From: an uncultured Arcobacter sp.
Lineage (GTDB): Bacteria; Campylobacterota; Campylobacteria; Campylobacterales; Arcobacteraceae
Direction: 5' to 3'
DNA length: 28,372 nucleotides
NCBI GenBank assembly: GCA_913054415.1
Contig: CAJXII010000004.1
Coordinates: 1 to 28,372, forward strand
Shown: one piece after another, positions 6,878 through 14,772 of the stretch
How the letters are laid out: every line of letters begins with the position of its first letter
How positions within the stretch are numbered: the stretch's first letter is position 1
Made by a program: the position numbers and the translations under genes
Notes under the pieces: model-generated
The model's input: only the letters and a program-made list of their open reading frames with translations
Told to the model about the DNA's origin: nothing
The model's database searches: none

Positions 6878-8763
6878 CAAAGAAGCAAAAATTTGAAGAT
6901 GATTTAGAAAAACTTTATAACTATCTACAAAATAGAAAAGATACAATAAATCTTTATTATCAATATTTAGAAAACAAAGAGTATTCAAAGCTAAAGCTTA
7001 TAGATGATTTTGCAAAAAATTTAGATTTATCTATTACAGATGATGTAAGGATGGCAGTTATTACTAGATTGGTTAATTTGCGAGATGATAGTTTAGTGCA
7101 AGTTTTAAAAAAATCAGATTTCAATGAAGAACAAATTATACAAGCACAAGAGAAAGCTTATCTTTTTGTATCAGATTTTTGGATAAATATTCACAAAAAC
7201 ACTATAGATTTTATCAAAAGTAACAATCTTCTAACACCATTTTATCAAGCTATATTTGAAGGAGTATATAAAACAGGTATTATGATGTCAAAATGGCAAA
7301 TATCTTGGACAAAACTAATAATAAATACAGTAAATAAAGAATTATTAGCTGAATTTAATAATGATGAAGAAAAAATAATGCAATACTTAGAAAAAAATAA
7401 TCTTTTAGACAAAGGTCATAATGGCACTATTGCAGATAGATGTTACTCTATGCTAGTCAAAGATGAAAATGGAAATTATCAAAGTGTAGCTTATAGCAGA
7501 GCATTTAAAGAAGAGGTTTATAAAGTTAAAGATGAGCTTGAAATTCTTGTGGATAATCTATTGGAATTAGAAGATGATGTGTATGATAATAAATGGGAAT
7601 ATGTGTTATACATACAGTCAATCGTAAAAGCATTAGGGGAGTATAAAACCAATACACTTATACAAAGGTGGGCAGAGGTAGATAGAGCTTGGATGAAGAT
7701 AAAAACCCCTATCCAAATAGGTCATCCACTTGAATATTATGAGGATCATTTTAGAAAAGCAGTAGCTCTTGAGTGGGATATAAGAGTAAGCAGCCCTACC
7801 CTACAAAACAATAATCAAAGAGTTAAGAAAATCAAATCTATGTTTGAAAAAATATATAATAATATTGACAAAGAAAAAAATAACCAAGATATATATAACT
7901 TCTCTCTTAACTCTCTTGACAAAGTTCAACTTTATTTAGGAAGACCTGCTTTATTTTTTGCAGCTGAGTTTAATGGCCTTTTTTCTGCTCAAGTTGTTCC
8001 AAACGATGAAATAGTAAGTCTTGAAGAGGGAAAAAAGATATTTGCATTTAGTGATGAGATATTACAATCTCAAAGAGCAAAACCATTTCTAAAACTCTCT
8101 AGGAAGATTTTAGGGCAAGAGATACTAACTTTGGATAGAAAAGTGTTATTTCAAAATCCTAAAAAATGGCATCAAGTTTATGATATTACAACTATAGGGC
8201 ATGAATTTGGACATATATTATGGTGTGATGAAAATACAGAAACAATTATGAACAAAACAGGTAATTTTAAAAATATAGAGGAGTTCAAAGCTACTACTGG
8301 TGGATTGGTGTCTTTCTTTTTAGATGATTCTAATAATGAACAAAATTGTTTAGAACAAGTTTTGATCGATACTATTAAAAGAGCAGTAGGTCTTATAGCT
8401 TGGATGGAAGTGGATGAAGTGCAACCATATTATTGTGAGGGACTTATTCATCTTCAAGGACTATTTGATTCATCTGTTTTAGTATGGGATGATGATAATA
8501 AAAAATTATCAATTAACCTAGATAAAACTAGTATAGAAAATCTAAAACAATGGTATATCAATACTTATAAATCATTAGCAAGACACTATTTAGATCAAAA
8601 AGATGCTACTATTTGGCTAAATCAGTATGCTAAAAAAAATGATAAATATTTTCTTCCAGTAGATTTAGATATCAAAAAATTTGTTGAGTATTATTTTGGA
8701 GAATATAAAGCAATAGGTCAAGAGTTGGATGATATGGATAGCAAAGATAACTACTTACAATAG
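6874..8763 (+). CDS. ciaB: CiaB-family protein (putative gluzincin metallopeptidase)
   Basis: This is a homologue of Campylobacter invasion antigen B, a conserved protein of about 610 aa in Campylobacterota, including non-pathogens. The sequence contains a zinc-peptidase-like centre: HEFGH at 443-447 preceded by a hydrophobic helix, then EEFKA at 469-473, about 22 residues on, which fits a gluzincin third ligand. Most of the protein is alpha-helical and Trp-rich, with no signal peptide or membrane segment. C. jejuni CiaB is reported as a host-directed, flagellum-exported protein; the presence of the HEXXH centre and coupling to murA (ATGA overlap) suggest an ancestral peptidase or cell-envelope role instead. 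That function is inference. The stop directly abuts the convergent dedA stop. Confidence 0.82.
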   Translation: MTKKQKFEDDLEKLYNYLQNRKDTINLYYQYLENKEYSKLKLIDDFAKNLDLSITDDVRMAVITRLVNLRDDSLVQVLKKSDFNEEQIIQAQEKAYLFVSDFWINIHKNTIDFIKSNNLLTPFYQAIFEGVYKTGIMMSKWQISWTKLIINTVNKELLAEFNNDEEKIMQYLEKNNLLDKGHNGTIADRCYSMLVKDENGNYQSVAYSRAFKEEVYKVKDELEILVDNLLELEDDVYDNKWEYVLYIQSIVKALGEYKTNTLIQRWAEVDRAWMKIKTPIQIGHPLEYYEDHFRKAVALEWDIRVSSPTLQNNNQRVKKIKSMFEKIYNNIDKEKNNQDIYNFSLNSLDKVQLYLGRPALFFAAEFNGLFSAQVVPNDEIVSLEEGKKIFAFSDEILQSQRAKPFLKLSRKILGQEILTLDRKVLFQNPKKWHQVYDITTIGHEFGHILWCDENTETIMNKTGNFKNIEEFKATTGGLVSFFLDDSNNEQNCLEQVLIDTIKRAVGLIAWMEVDEVQPYYCEGLIHLQGLFDSSVLVWDDDNKKLSINLDKTSIENLKQWYINTYKSLARHYLDQKDATIWLNQYAKKNDKYFLPVDLDIKKFVEYYFGEYKAIGQELDDMDSKDNYLQ

Positions 8764-9294
8764 TTACCTTTTGTTTAAAAAATATCCTATAACTAAAATC
8801 AAAACTATTAAAATACCAATAGCATACTCTTTGATTTGGGCTAAATAAGTAAGCACTATATTACCTAGTGTATATGAAACTACACCTACGATCACTCCCC
8901 ATATTATTGCACCTAAAATATTCCAAAAAAGAAATCTTTTTGTATTATAATCAGTAAGCCCTATAATAATAGGTATTAAAGTTTTTATTCCATAAATATA
9001 TTTTTGTAATACAATAGCAAATGATCCAAATCTAACCATCATATTTTCAGTTTTACCAACAAATTTTTCATATTTTCCCATAATATTTCTTGCTTGAGTT
9101 TTATTGTTTCTTGCCATATAAAATAAAAACTGATCTCCAGCGATATTGGCAACAACTGCTACTATTATTGATATATAAATATTAAGATCTCCATTAAAAG
9201 ATAAAACTCCAGCAATAGCTAATGCTACCATACCACCACCAAAACTATACAATGCTAAAGCTATATATCCCCAATCTTGGATAAAAGACTCCAT
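8764..9294 (-). CDS. DedA-family inner-membrane protein (SNARE-associated/VTT domain)
   Basis: DedA proteins are inner-membrane carriers linked to lipid (undecaprenyl phosphate or phospholipid) flipping and proton-dependent homeostasis. This 176-aa protein has about five hydrophobic segments, including one at 11-33, one at 37-56, one at 123-145 and one at 153-172. The conserved G-D-x-x-x-Y block appears as GDQFLFYMARN, and the FxRFxPxxRTxxPxxAG re-entrant motif as LQKYIYGIKTLIPIIIGL. The usual Arg before the aromatic and before Thr is Gln/Lys here, a mild departure. The start is supported by AGGA 5 nt upstream. It is divergent from the SprA-like gene; a possible extended -10 (TGTTAATAT) is at 9319-9327 on the minus strand. 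Confidence 0.82.
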   Translation of the reverse strand: MESFIQDWGYIALALYSFGGGMVALAIAGVLSFNGDLNIYISIIVAVVANIAGDQFLFYMARNNKTQARNIMGKYEKFVGKTENMMVRFGSFAIVLQKYIYGIKTLIPIIIGLTDYNTKRFLFWNILGAIIWGVIVGVVSYTLGNIVLTYLAQIKEYAIGILIVLILVIGYFLNKR

Positions 9295-9313
9295 AAATTT
9301 CCTTTTTTTATTT

Positions 9314-9342
9314 TTGACATATTAACAAAATTTAGATATACT
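9314..9342 (+). promoter_or_regulatory. Promoter of the SprA-like gene, likely leaderless
   Basis: TTGACA (9314-9319) and TATACT (9337-9342) are separated by 17 bp. The ATG at 9350 begins eight bases after the -10 box, where transcription should start, so the mRNA would have little or no 5' leader. No Shine-Dalgarno sequence precedes the ATG. Confidence 0.62.
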
Positions 9343-9349
9343 TTAGATT

Positions 9350-9838
9350 ATGGTAATAGGAACAGGGACAATAAGCAAATCTACTATCAATATTCAACTT
9401 AGTCAAAAGTATGCTCAACTTCATGCTTTGGATCAAAAAGCTTCACTAGAGAAAACTTCTCAAAATAAGCAAGATTATATTGAGGTATCTGGACAACAGC
9501 TTGATAAAAACGACTATGAAAGAGTTTTGGCAAAATTTAAAAGTGCCGATTCACATATCAGAGCTCATGAACAAAATCATGCTGCACATGGAACTACAAC
9601 TGCTCCTATTCAATACAACTACCAAATGGGACCAGATGGAAAAATGTATGCTGTAGGTGGAAGTGTTAGGCTAGACACATCTATACCAGATGATCCAAAA
9701 GCAGCACAAATCAAACTTGACCAAATCAAACGATCAGCAAATGCAAACAATGATCCAAGCGGTGCAGATATAGGTATCTCATCTGAAGTAAATATTATGA
9801 AAGCTAGATTGCAATTTGAGGCAACAAAAAAGGCTTAG
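9350..9838 (+). CDS. SprA-related putative zinc metalloprotease
   Basis: This belongs to the SprA-related family (Pfam PF12118; the annotation 'putative metalloprotease CJM1_0395 family' is used in Campylobacter). Its signature is complete: RAHEQNHAAHG with HEQNH at 73-77, the TGPDG-like block MGPDGKMYAVGGSVRLDTS (about 93-111), then DPKAAQ and DPSGAD segments. The first 50 residues are low-complexity and Ser/Gln-rich. There is no signal peptide; substrate and role are unknown. No ATG or well-placed GTG/TTG offers an alternative start, and the ATG lies at the expected transcription start, so initiation is probably leaderless. The stop codon is inside the stem of a terminator shared with acnB. 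Confidence 0.83.
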   Translation: MVIGTGTISKSTINIQLSQKYAQLHALDQKASLEKTSQNKQDYIEVSGQQLDKNDYERVLAKFKSADSHIRAHEQNHAAHGTTTAPIQYNYQMGPDGKMYAVGGSVRLDTSIPDDPKAAQIKLDQIKRSANANNDPSGADIGISSEVNIMKARLQFEATKKA

Positions 9839-9857
9839 ATAAAAATCTAAGCCTTTT
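9828..9857. terminator. Bidirectional intrinsic terminator between the SprA-like gene and acnB
   Basis: A perfect stem with arms GGCTTAGAT and ATCTAAGCC, extended by A and T runs on the outside, closes on an AAAA loop. The A-run on the left and T-run on the right allow termination on both strands, ending the plus-strand SprA-like gene and the minus-strand acnB. The SprA-like stop codon (9836-9838) is in the stem. Confidence 0.92.
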
Positions 9858-9876
9858 AATATTTTGAAACTTGAAG

Positions 9877-12447
9877 TTATTTAACCATAGCTTCAAGTTC
9901 ATCTTTTTGAACTTTGTTAAAGTTTAAATATCTATAAACTTCATCAGTCATTTCAGGAGTAATTTTATTTGATACTATTTGCATATATTCAGATGCTGTT
10001 GGTAATTTACCTTTTAGTGCAACAACCGCAGCTAATTCAGCACTTCCTAAATATACTTGAGAACCCTTACCAAGTCTATTATCAAAGTTTCTAGTTGAAG
10101 TTGAGAATACATAAGCATTTTGTGCAACACTTGCTTGATTACCCATACATAAACTACATCCAGGTATCTCTGTTCTTGCACCAGCTGTTCCAAATACACT
10201 ATAATATCCCTCTTCAATAAGAGTTTTTTCATCCATTTTTGTAGGAGGACATATCCATAGTTTATTGGCAACTGCACCCTCACCTCTTAGAACTTCACCA
10301 GCAGCTCTAAATAATCCAATATTGGTCATACAAGATCCGATAAATACTTCATCAATATCAGTTTTAAGACCAGCTTCATGGATTTCACTTAAAGTTTTTA
10401 CATCATCTGGATCATTTGGACAAGCTAAGATTGGCTCTTTTACTTGATCTAAATCTATCTCAATTACTGCTGCATATTTAGCATCTTTATCAGCTTCTAA
10501 AAGTTGTGGATTTTTGATCCACTCTCTCATTTTATCTGCTCTTCTTTGTAAAGTTGCTTTATCTTCATAACCTTGAGCAATAAGCTCCTCAATTAAAACA
10601 ATATTTGACTCTAAATATTCAATAATAGGCTCTTTGTTTAGTTTAACTGTACAAGCTGCCGCACTTCTCTCAGCTGATGCATCACTTAACTCAAATGCTT
10701 GTTCACATTTTAGATCTTCTAAACCTTCTATTTCTAACACTCTTCCAGCAAAAATATTTTTCTTACCAGCTTTTTCAACTGTTAATAATCCATCTTTTAT
10801 AGCTTGATGTGGAATAGCATTTACTAAATCTCTCAAAGTAATACCTGGTTGCATTTTACCTTTGAATCTAACTAAAACAGATTCAGGCATAGTAAGTGGC
10901 ATCATACCTGTTACTGCTGCAAATGCAACAAGTCCAGATCCAGCTGGAAAAGATATACCTATTGGAAATCTTGTATGGCTATCTCCACCAGTTCCTACTG
11001 TATCAGGTAAACACATTCTATTTAACCATGAGTGAATTACACCATCACCTGGTCTTAAAATAAATCCTTTTCTACTTGTCCAAAACTCTGGTAAAGTATG
11101 TTGTAACTCAATATCTGCTGGTTTTGGATAAGCTGCTGTATGACAAAAAGATTGAAGAACAAAATCAGCTCCAAAACTAAGAGCTGCAAGTTCTTTAATC
11201 TCATCTCTTGTCATAGGTCCTGTTGTATCTTGACTTCCAACAGTTGTAGCGATTGGTTCACAATAAACACCTGGTTTTACACCATCAATTCCACAAGCTT
11301 GACCTACCATTTTTTGTGCAAGTGTATATCCACTTCCATCATCTGCTGGTTGCTCTGGAGCTAAGAATAGATCACTTGGATCTAATCCTAAAGCAACTCT
11401 AGCTTTTGCAGTAAGACCTTTTCCTATAATAAGTGGTATTCTTCCCCCTGCTCTCATCTCATCTGTAATAGTATTTGGAGTTAATGTAAATTCGCTTACA
11501 ACTTCACCATTTTTTTCTATTACACCATCATAAGGTTTCACTATAATTTCATCACCAGTTTCAAGTTTATCTACAGGTGCTTGAAGTGGTAAACATCCAC
11601 TATCTTCTGCTGTATTGAAGAAAATTGGTGCAATAATAGAACCAATTACAACTCCACCTGTTCTTTTGTTTGGAACACCTGGAATATCTCTTCCCATATG
11701 CCATTGCACAGAGTTGATCCCTGATTTTCTACTAGATCCAGTTCCTACAACATCACCAACATAAGCTAAAGGATTACCTTTTTCTTTTAGTTTTGCCATA
11801 GTATTTAATGGATCTTCCATTCTAGCACCTAGCATAGAATTTGCATGAAGTGGAATATCTGCTCTTGTAAATGCTTCACTAGCAGGTGATAGATCATCTG
11901 TATTTGTTTCACCAGGGATTTTATATACAGTTAATTTTATCTCTTTTTCAAGTGCTGGTTTTGAAGTAAACCATTCACCATCTGCCCAAGATTCTATAAC
12001 CTCTTTAGCAAAAGAGTTACCCTCATCCATTAAATCTTTTACATCATTAAATGCATCATATACAAGTATAGTATTTTTAAGCTCATCAGCTGCTGCTTGA
12101 GCTATCTCTACATGATTATGTTTAAGTGCTTCTACAAGTGGTCCTACATTAAATCCACCTAACATAGCTCCTAAGATTTTAATAGCATCTACTTTTGTAA
12201 GTGCTTTACAGTGTGCATCACCTACAACTATTGCATTTAAAAATGCAGCTTTAACATAAGCAGCATCATCAACACCTGCTGGAACTTTATTTTTTAATAA
12301 ATCTAAAAGATACTCTTCCTCTACAATAGTATCAGCTTTTAATAACTCTACAAGCTGTGCAACTTGCCCTGCTGTTAATGCTAAAGGTGGAACACCTAAC
12401 TCTGCTCTTTGTTTTGTATGTGCTTTATATTCTTCTATTAAACCCAT
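9877..12447 (-). CDS. acnB: Bifunctional aconitate hydratase 2 / 2-methylisocitrate dehydratase AcnB
   Basis: AcnB interconverts citrate and isocitrate through cis-aconitate in the TCA cycle and is the only aconitase in most Campylobacterota. Domain order is that of AcnB: an N-terminal HEAT-like helical domain (about 1-155), the swivel domain 4 (about 165-380, with the GSSRKSG block), then the catalytic domains. The [4Fe-4S] ligands are Cys706 (GSCMTN), Cys764 and Cys767 (CSLCMGNQ), closely matching E. coli AcnB spacing. At 856 aa it is full length. AGGAC lies 6 nt before the ATG. It is monocistronic, with its own extended -10 promoter upstream and a shared terminator downstream. AcnB apo-enzyme can bind mRNA in other bacteria; nothing here tests that. 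Confidence 0.97.
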   Translation of the reverse strand: MGLIEEYKAHTKQRAELGVPPLALTAGQVAQLVELLKADTIVEEEYLLDLLKNKVPAGVDDAAYVKAAFLNAIVVGDAHCKALTKVDAIKILGAMLGGFNVGPLVEALKHNHVEIAQAAADELKNTILVYDAFNDVKDLMDEGNSFAKEVIESWADGEWFTSKPALEKEIKLTVYKIPGETNTDDLSPASEAFTRADIPLHANSMLGARMEDPLNTMAKLKEKGNPLAYVGDVVGTGSSRKSGINSVQWHMGRDIPGVPNKRTGGVVIGSIIAPIFFNTAEDSGCLPLQAPVDKLETGDEIIVKPYDGVIEKNGEVVSEFTLTPNTITDEMRAGGRIPLIIGKGLTAKARVALGLDPSDLFLAPEQPADDGSGYTLAQKMVGQACGIDGVKPGVYCEPIATTVGSQDTTGPMTRDEIKELAALSFGADFVLQSFCHTAAYPKPADIELQHTLPEFWTSRKGFILRPGDGVIHSWLNRMCLPDTVGTGGDSHTRFPIGISFPAGSGLVAFAAVTGMMPLTMPESVLVRFKGKMQPGITLRDLVNAIPHQAIKDGLLTVEKAGKKNIFAGRVLEIEGLEDLKCEQAFELSDASAERSAAACTVKLNKEPIIEYLESNIVLIEELIAQGYEDKATLQRRADKMREWIKNPQLLEADKDAKYAAVIEIDLDQVKEPILACPNDPDDVKTLSEIHEAGLKTDIDEVFIGSCMTNIGLFRAAGEVLRGEGAVANKLWICPPTKMDEKTLIEEGYYSVFGTAGARTEIPGCSLCMGNQASVAQNAYVFSTSTRNFDNRLGKGSQVYLGSAELAAVVALKGKLPTASEYMQIVSNKITPEMTDEVYRYLNFNKVQKDELEAMVK

Positions 12448-12478
12448 ATATAAGTCCTTAATTTTAAATTTTATGTCA

Positions 12479-12492
12479 GGTATGATTATACC
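12479..12492 (-). promoter_or_regulatory. acnB extended -10 promoter inside a palindrome
   Basis: On the minus strand TATAAT (12485-12490) is preceded by TGG, an extended -10. The box is embedded in the perfect inverted repeat GGTAT-N4-ATACC (12479-12492). There is no clear -35. The palindrome may be a regulator site controlling acnB, or chance in AT-rich DNA. Confidence 0.5.
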
Positions 12493-12582
12493 AAAAAGAG
12501 ATTATAATTTTGATAGGTTTTAAAAAATTTAATTATTAGTTATTTAAGTGTTTAGAATAGTTACATTTTAAAATAGAAAGTT

Positions 12583-13761
12583 TTAAACACTCTCTATTTT
12601 AACTTGATTTTTGCCAGATTCTTTGGCATTGTAAAGTGCTTCATCAACTCGTTTAAACAAACTTTTTATATCATCACTGCTTCTAAATTGTGCTATACCA
12701 CAAGAGCAAGTGATTCTAATATCATCATTAAATTTAGTATGTTCAATAGTTAATCTAATCTTTTCCGCTACAACCAAAGCTTGTTCAATATTGGTTTCAG
12801 GTAACATCATAAAAAACTCTTCACCGCCCCATCTTGCAACAATATCACTCTCTCTTGATGATACAGTTAAAATTCTTGCTATTTTTTGTAAGATTTCATC
12901 TCCTACATCATGTCCATAAGTATCATTTACTTTTTTAAAATTATCAATATCAAACAATAAAACAGATAGATTTCTACTTGTATATCGTCTAACTTGATGT
13001 AGCTCATAGTTTAACATAGAATCTAATTTTGATCTATTAAATAGATCTGTAAGATAATCATGAGTTGCTAATTTTTCTAATCTTATTGTTTTTTCTAACA
13101 ACGATTCATTTAATTGAGACAACTCCTCTCCTCGTTGTTTTATAACCTCTATCCATCTATGATTTATTATTTTTAATAGTTGGGATTGTGTAATTAGACC
13201 AATTATCTCATGATCTTTTTTTACTATCAATCGTTTGAAATGTTTATTTTGTATAAAAGATAATGCTTCTGATACACTTAAGTGATGATCGACTGCTTCT
13301 AAAGGGGAACTCATCATATGTTTTACAGGTAAATTAATATCATTATTTGATTTTAAAAATCTAATAAAATCTTTTGTTGTAAATATCCCAATAGGTGCTT
13401 GAAAATTATCTTTGACAATAATAGCATCTGTTTTTTGCTCTTGTAAAACTGTGATCGCTTCTATGATTGTTTTATCATCTTGTATAAAAAATGGTTTATA
13501 ATTTGCTATCAATTTTTCAATTGATTGCTTTTTGATTAAAACTTCTGGATCTATACTATTTAATATATCAGTTTGTGAAATTACACCTTTTAGTTGATTG
13601 TTATTGACAACTGCCATATACGATCTATCAAGATTCTCTTCATTTAACACTTCTAAAATAGATATTTTCCCATCTATTGTTTTTACTTTTTGTAGAGACA
13701 TTTCAGATAATTTAGTTTCAAGATCTATATTATCAATCTTAAATCTAATAATATCATCCAT
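12583..13761 (-). CDS. CBS-domain diguanylate cyclase, 3' part downstream of an in-frame stop
   Basis: This is a GGDEF enzyme that would make c-di-GMP from GTP. Counting from the ATG at 13761, residues about 10-72, 80-138 and 144-202 are three CBS domains, a coiled linker follows (205-232), and the GGDEF domain covers 233-390. The active-site motif is GGEEF (312-316), with DIDNFKKVNDTYGHD at 271-285 and a product-inhibition I-site RESD (303-306). CBS domains usually sense adenine nucleotides. The natural start is at 13920, where ATG overlaps the prmC stop (TGATG), but TGA at 13780-13782 cuts the frame; the domain continues in the same frame on both sides. The ATG at 13761 has no Shine-Dalgarno sequence. 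A shortened cyclase could be made only by reinitiation or readthrough. Confidence 0.85.
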   Translation of the reverse strand: MDDIIRFKIDNIDLETKLSEMSLQKVKTIDGKISILEVLNEENLDRSYMAVVNNNQLKGVISQTDILNSIDPEVLIKKQSIEKLIANYKPFFIQDDKTIIEAITVLQEQKTDAIIVKDNFQAPIGIFTTKDFIRFLKSNNDINLPVKHMMSSPLEAVDHHLSVSEALSFIQNKHFKRLIVKKDHEIIGLITQSQLLKIINHRWIEVIKQRGEELSQLNESLLEKTIRLEKLATHDYLTDLFNRSKLDSMLNYELHQVRRYTSRNLSVLLFDIDNFKKVNDTYGHDVGDEILQKIARILTVSSRESDIVARWGGEEFFMMLPETNIEQALVVAEKIRLTIEHTKFNDDIRITCSCGIAQFRSSDDIKSLFKRVDEALYNAKESGKNQVKIESV

Positions 13762-13920
13762 AGTAACTATAAAAAAATCTCAACCTTCATCTTTGGTATG
13801 AGATTTTACAAATACACTTCTTAGATCATATTTTATCATAGTCCCAATAGCAACATTGACCGTATCATCTACAAAAACATATTTTATATCTTTGATACAT
13901 ATATCTTCAACTGTTGGCAT
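13762..13920 (-). pseudogene. 5' part of the CBS-GGDEF gene with in-frame TGA (codon 47)
   Basis: From the ATG at 13920 the frame reads MPTVEDICIKDIKYVF and on through DLRSVFVKSHTKDEG, then TGA (13780-13782), then DFFIVTMDDIIRFK. The parts before and after the stop make one typical first CBS domain, so the complete gene would be 445 codons with four CBS domains. TGG (Trp) to TGA is the simplest origin. UGA is a true stop here, since prmC and murA end in it and Trp is encoded by TGG elsewhere in this gene. No SECIS-like hairpin follows. Confidence 0.78.
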
Positions 13921-14768
13921 CATAATTTATCTCCACTAAAGTTAAACTCTATTTCAAAACCTCTATCTAAACCACTTAGGTCTTGGTAAAAAACTTTCGT
14001 TATTGTATCAAATTTTTCTAAAAAAAACAAAATAGTTTCTTTTTGATCATATCCCATCTCACAAAGTAGATATTTGATTTTATTGTTATGAGTTTGTTCT
14101 ATTATTTTTTTTAATAACTCATCCCCAATAGTTCCACCAAAAAGTGCTGTTGATGGTTCATAAGTTACATTTTTTGGCAATTTAAAATCATTGGCTATAT
14201 ATGGTGGATTTGATATACACATATCAAACTCTAAAACATCTACCTCATCAAATAGATCACTTTTTACAAAAGTTATCTTATCTTGAACATTATGATATTT
14301 AGCATTTTTTTGTGCTAACTCTAAAGCTTTTTTATTTATATCTACTGCAATAATTTGAATATTAGGAATCAATATAGCTAACATAATAGATATAATTCCA
14401 CTACCTACACCAACCTCTACAACTTTTGGATTTTGGATATCTTTTAGAGTATCTAATGCTTTTTGAACTAAAATCTCTGTTTCAGGTCGAGGTATCAATA
14501 CTCCATCTTCTATAAAAAATATCTCTCCAAAAAAACTCACTTTTTTGATGATATATTCCAAAGGGTAATCAGTAGCCCTTTTTTGCACAAGTTTAGATAG
14601 CTGTTGCTCAATCTGATTGTCACAAACTTTATCATAATTAAGATGTAACCAAATAGTATTTTTATCCAAAAGATACAAAAGCAACATCTCTATCTCTTTT
14701 TGTGGTATATGTGTTGTATTTCGTAACTCTTTTGAGTATTGCTTTACAATTTGTTTATAACTTTTCAA
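13920..14768 (-). CDS. prmC: Peptide chain release factor N5-glutamine methyltransferase PrmC
   Basis: PrmC methylates the Gln of the GGQ motif in RF1 and RF2 to promote efficient termination, using S-adenosylmethionine in the cytoplasm. The N-terminal helical domain (about 1-75) binds release factor. The methyltransferase domain has the SAM-binding VVEVGVGSG (about 116-124) and the catalytic NPPY at 187-190. I choose the TTG at 14768 because GGAG lies 7 nt upstream, overlapping the hemW stop; this gives 282 aa. The ATG at 14801 would add 11 residues inside hemW and lacks a ribosome binding site. The stop overlaps the start of the CBS-GGDEF gene (TGATG). It belongs to the mutS2-hemW-prmC operon. 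Confidence 0.92.
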   Translation of the reverse strand: MKSYKQIVKQYSKELRNTTHIPQKEIEMLLLYLLDKNTIWLHLNYDKVCDNQIEQQLSKLVQKRATDYPLEYIIKKVSFFGEIFFIEDGVLIPRPETEILVQKALDTLKDIQNPKVVEVGVGSGIISIMLAILIPNIQIIAVDINKKALELAQKNAKYHNVQDKITFVKSDLFDEVDVLEFDMCISNPPYIANDFKLPKNVTYEPSTALFGGTIGDELLKKIIEQTHNNKIKYLLCEMGYDQKETILFFLEKFDTITKVFYQDLSGLDRGFEIEFNFSGDKL

Positions 14769-14772
14769 TATC

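Noticed and set aside
12547..12591. Inverted repeat AGTGTTTA...TAAACACT at the end of the CBS-GGDEF gene as a terminator.
   Set aside because: The loop is 29 nt, the stem is only 8 AT-rich pairs, and no T-run follows on the minus strand.
13760..13785. Selenocysteine insertion at the in-frame TGA.
   Set aside because: The only structure after the TGA is a tiny ATAGT/ACTAT repeat; there is no SECIS-like stem-loop, and CBS domains do not use selenocysteine.
12583..13920. Reassignment of UGA to tryptophan (genetic code 4) in this organism.
   Set aside because: murA and prmC end in TGA at well-supported overlaps, and all tryptophans in conserved positions elsewhere are TGG.
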